NCBI GenBank assembly: GCA_964439265.1
Contig: CAYTOA010000005.1
Coordinates: forward strand, 57,337 to 121,336
Source of the DNA: JAGVPT01 sp964439265
GTDB taxonomy: Bacteria; Bacteroidota; Ignavibacteria; UBA10030; UBA8401
Length of the DNA: 64,000 nucleotides
Reading direction: 5' to 3'
The translations under genes and the position numbers were made by a program. The notes below the pieces were generated by a model. It ran no database searches. It was not told the DNA's origin and saw only the letters and a program-made list of their open reading frames with translations. Numbering within the stretch: position 1 is the stretch's first letter; the number at the start of each line of letters is the position of its first letter. Shown here in pieces: positions 61,830 through 64,000 of the stretch.

Positions 61830-62683
61830 CGGACCGGGAAAAAATAGAACTCGAGCTTCTCGCGCTCCGCGTAAGAGAGCATATTATCATGATGGCCACG
61901 GACGGTGGCTGCTTCATCGGCGCATCGCTTTCGTGTGCCGACCTGATCGTTTACCTGTATTCCAAAGTGCTGCGCATTTCGCCCCGAACATTGAAAGATG
62001 AGAACAGGGATTATTTTCTTCTTTCAAAAGGCCACGACGTTCCGGCCCTCTATGGAACACTTGCGGAACTTGGATATTTCGAAAAAGACCGCCTGCATAA
62101 TCACCTTACGTTGAATGATTCAATGTACTGGCATCCCAACAGGTCGATACCGGGTATTGAATTCCATTCCGGATCGCTCGGACATTTGCTTTCCGTCGCG
62201 ATCGGTGTTGCCCTCGACATTAAGATGCGGGGAGGCACCAATCGCGTCTTTGTCATCCTCGGCGACGGCGAACTCAATGAAGGTTCCATCTGGGAAGGTT
62301 GTCTCGTCGCTGCCGCCTATAAACTCGACAACCTGGTTGCGATCGTGGACAGGAATGAATTCCAGGCGAACGTTCGAACCGAAGAATTGATCCCGCTTGA
62401 ATCGGTGGACAAGAAATTTGCGGCATTTGGCTGGTCCGTCAATCGGATCAACGGGCACAACTTCGACAAGATGGAAACAGCATTCTCCCGTATTCCCGTG
62501 AGCTTTGACCGGCCTACCGTGGTCATCGCCGACACCGTTCGGGGAAAAGGTTTGCCGAGCATCGAAGGACGTGCGGACCGGTGGTTCGCTAACTTTACTC
62601 ATGAAGAAGTCGAACTGTTGATCGACGAATTGTACGGCGGCCGGGAAAGTTCGCTAAGTTCCGATCCGCTCATGGTTCGATAA
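61826..62683 (+). CDS. Transketolase, N-terminal subunit
   Basis: 285 residues encoding the thiamine-diphosphate-binding half of a split transketolase. Key motifs are LLSKGHDVPALYGTLAELGY, GSLGHLLSVAIGVALD, and the ThDP/metal motif GDGELNEGSIWEGCLVAAAY with NLVAIVDRNEFQ. The first half of a full transketolase is normally fused to the second. The ATG overlaps the SpsF-like stop (ATGA), so it belongs to the same operon and may supply a sugar skeleton for the unusual sugar rather than serve general metabolism. Confidence 0.92.
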   Translation: MTDREKIELELLALRVREHIIMMATDGGCFIGASLSCADLIVYLYSKVLRISPRTLKDENRDYFLLSKGHDVPALYGTLAELGYFEKDRLHNHLTLNDSMYWHPNRSIPGIEFHSGSLGHLLSVAIGVALDIKMRGGTNRVFVILGDGELNEGSIWEGCLVAAAYKLDNLVAIVDRNEFQANVRTEELIPLESVDKKFAAFGWSVNRINGHNFDKMETAFSRIPVSFDRPTVVIADTVRGKGLPSIEGRADRWFANFTHEEVELLIDELYGGRESSLSSDPLMVR

Positions 62684-62702
62684 GAAGAGGATCCGTAGTT
62701 CA

Positions 62703-63659
62703 ATGACATATGAAGAGAAGTTAACGGAATTGGCTGAACTCGATCCGAGGATCGTCGTCATGACGTCCGAAAACCGTGCGGCGATCCGAAACCTTCCCTC
62801 ATTATTGGGAAAGCGCTTCATCGACGTCGGCATTGCGGAACAGACGATGATCGGCGCGGCTGCGGGTCTCGCACTCCGCGGTCAAACGCCGGTCGTCCAT
62901 GCGCTCGCTGCTTTTCTTACGCTGCGCGCATTTGAATTCATACGCACCGACATTGGAATTGGGAATCTTCCGGTGAAACTTGTCGGAGGAGTTCCGGGAT
63001 TTCTTTCCGACGCGAACGGACCTGCACACCAGGCCCTCGAAGATGTCTCACTTATGCGCGGCATACCGAACATGAACGTCTTTTGTCCGGCGGATCAGGA
63101 TGAACTTATTGCCGGTCTTCCGCAAATCATTCGTGACCGATTGCCGTGGTATATCCGCTTCACTGCCATGGATCCAGTGGTGAACCACTACGACCAGTTC
63201 GCCGTGGGAAAAGCGGAGATCCTGGTGGAAGGGATGGACGTGGCGCTCCTGACCTACGGATTTATGAACAGAGAATCGTGGTATGCAAAAGAAATCCTCG
63301 AATCAAGGGGATTCTCTGTCCGATTCGTAAACTTCCGGACTTTGAAACCGATCGACGAAGTGACGATTCTTTCCGCGGCAAAAGAGTGTTCGCTGCTCGT
63401 GACGATCGAAGATCATTTCCTGACGGGCGGGCTTTATTCCATCATCAGCGAAGTCCTGCTGAAGCACGAACAGACCGCGAAGGTGGTACCGATCGCTCTC
63501 GACGGCCGGTGGTTTAGACCGGCGTTATTGAACGATGTTCTTTCATACGAAGGATTTACAGGCGGACAGATTGCTTCCCGTATTATCACCGCGTTTGAGG
63601 AGAGGAAGAAATCTACGTTTTCCGAAGAATTAGAGGCTGCACTCGATGAGCGAAGCTAA
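62703..63659 (+). CDS. Transketolase, C-terminal subunit
   Basis: 318 residues, the pyrimidine-binding and C-terminal domains of the split transketolase. KRFIDVGIAEQTMIGAAAGL carries the catalytic Glu, and HQALEDVSLMRGIPNMNVFC the conserved second region. LVTIEDHFLTGGLYSIISEV lies in the C-terminal domain. It pairs with the N-terminal subunit 19 bases upstream. Split transketolases are common in biosynthetic gene clusters. The next gene starts 15 bases after the stop. Confidence 0.92.
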   Translation: MTYEEKLTELAELDPRIVVMTSENRAAIRNLPSLLGKRFIDVGIAEQTMIGAAAGLALRGQTPVVHALAAFLTLRAFEFIRTDIGIGNLPVKLVGGVPGFLSDANGPAHQALEDVSLMRGIPNMNVFCPADQDELIAGLPQIIRDRLPWYIRFTAMDPVVNHYDQFAVGKAEILVEGMDVALLTYGFMNRESWYAKEILESRGFSVRFVNFRTLKPIDEVTILSAAKECSLLVTIEDHFLTGGLYSIISEVLLKHEQTAKVVPIALDGRWFRPALLNDVLSYEGFTGGQIASRIITAFEERKKSTFSEELEAALDERS

Positions 63660-63674
63660 CACCAAAGGAGAAGA

Positions 63675-64000
63675 ATGAATTCAATCGGCAATAACGAATT
63701 TTATCCCTCAATAACCGCATCGGATGAACTATATGCCCGCGCCCTTGGATTGATTCCTGCGGCGACTCAGACGCTCGCGAAAGGGCCGGGGCAATACATT
63801 AAAGGCGTAGCGCCGAAATATCTTCAGCGAGGAAAAGGTGCGTACGTTTGGGATGTGGACGGGAATCAGTTTCTTGATTACACCATGGGCGTGGGTCCGC
63901 TTTCTCTTGGCTATTGCTACGAAGCGGTCGACGCTGCAATACGAAAACAATTGAGTGATGGGATCACCTTTTCGATGATGCACCCGCTGGAGGTCGAAGT
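63675..64000 (+). CDS. Class III aminotransferase, glutamate-1-semialdehyde-aminomutase-like, 3'-partial
   Basis: The window ends after 108 codons. The visible part, SDELYARALGLIPAATQTLA, YLQRGKGAYVWDVDGNQFLD and YTMGVGPLSLGY, matches the N-terminus of class III PLP aminotransferases related to HemL, including sugar-cluster members. The PLP lysine lies outside the window. AAAGGAG sits 6 bases before ATG 63675. In this operon it probably aminates a keto sugar rather than making tetrapyrroles, but that is inference. Confidence 0.85.
   Translation, partial: MNSIGNNEFYPSITASDELYARALGLIPAATQTLAKGPGQYIKGVAPKYLQRGKGAYVWDVDGNQFLDYTMGVGPLSLGYCYEAVDAAIRKQLSDGITFSMMHPLEVE

Noticed and set aside
1..64000. 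tRNA, rRNA, CRISPR arrays, insertion sequences or phage genes
   Set aside because: No cloverleaf-like gene, spaced direct repeats, transposase or integrase motif was seen on either strand.

Overview
The window looks like a chromosomal segment of a double-membraned, flagellated bacterium of the Bacteroidota/Chlorobi superphylum, most likely an Ignavibacteria-type lineage. Two kinds of evidence meet here. The flagellar genes include L-ring and P-ring genes (flgH, flgI), so there is an outer membrane. Three features point to the Bacteroidota side: C-terminal secretion tails of the type IX system (SQNYPNPFNPTT), a PorV/PorQ-like barrel, and a TonB-dependent receptor with a carboxypeptidase-regulatory-like N-terminal domain. 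No rRNA, tRNA, CRISPR array, insertion sequence or prophage was seen.

Region 1 (1-34.7 kb) is an almost unbroken plus-strand flagellar cluster. Its order is fliK-flgD-(TIGR02530-like)-flgE-terminator-flbD-fliL-fliM-fliN-fliO-fliP-fliQ-fliR-flhB-flhA-flhF-flhG-small membrane protein-fliA-two HDOD genes-histidine kinase-SwrB-like gene-flgF-flgG-flgA-flgH-flgI-flgJ-flgN-flgK-flgL-motA-motB-fliW-csrA-second motA-second motB-REC/HD-GYP-like regulator. Many neighbours overlap by 1-14 bases, which suggests translational coupling. The cluster encodes rod, hook, hook cap and junction proteins, rings, export gate, switch, two stator types, sigma-28 and the FliW-CsrA switch. Flagellin, fliD, fliS, fliF-J and chemotaxis genes are not in the window. 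The oddest gene is an HDOD protein whose C-terminus looks like sigma-70 region 4, lying directly after fliA.

Region 2 (35-38.8 kb) holds one large secreted TPR/DUF3857/transglutaminase-like protein.

Region 3 (38.8-57.9 kb) is a carbohydrate-use locus. A LacI-type regulator has its own promoter and an inverted-repeat operator. It is followed by decayed remnants of a class II aldolase and a rhamnulokinase. A second promoter/operator then precedes a TonB-dependent receptor, a large type IX-tailed protein, a PorV/PorQ-like barrel, an IPT-domain lipoprotein, a clan GH-A (GH51-like) hydrolase, a lectin-like tailed protein, a Tat-exported GH13 enzyme, a truncated discoidin (CBM32-type) fragment and a GH31 enzyme. 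No SusD homologue is present.

Region 4 (57.9-64 kb) has a minus-strand GNAT acyltransferase of the ornithine/glycine-lipid type. Divergent from it runs a plus-strand operon: flippase-like membrane protein, CDP-glycerol-transferase-like glycosyltransferase, SpsF-like cytidylyltransferase, split transketolase and a class III aminotransferase cut by the window edge. This looks like surface-glycan or unusual-sugar synthesis.

All functional calls come from reading motifs and gene order; no database search was run.
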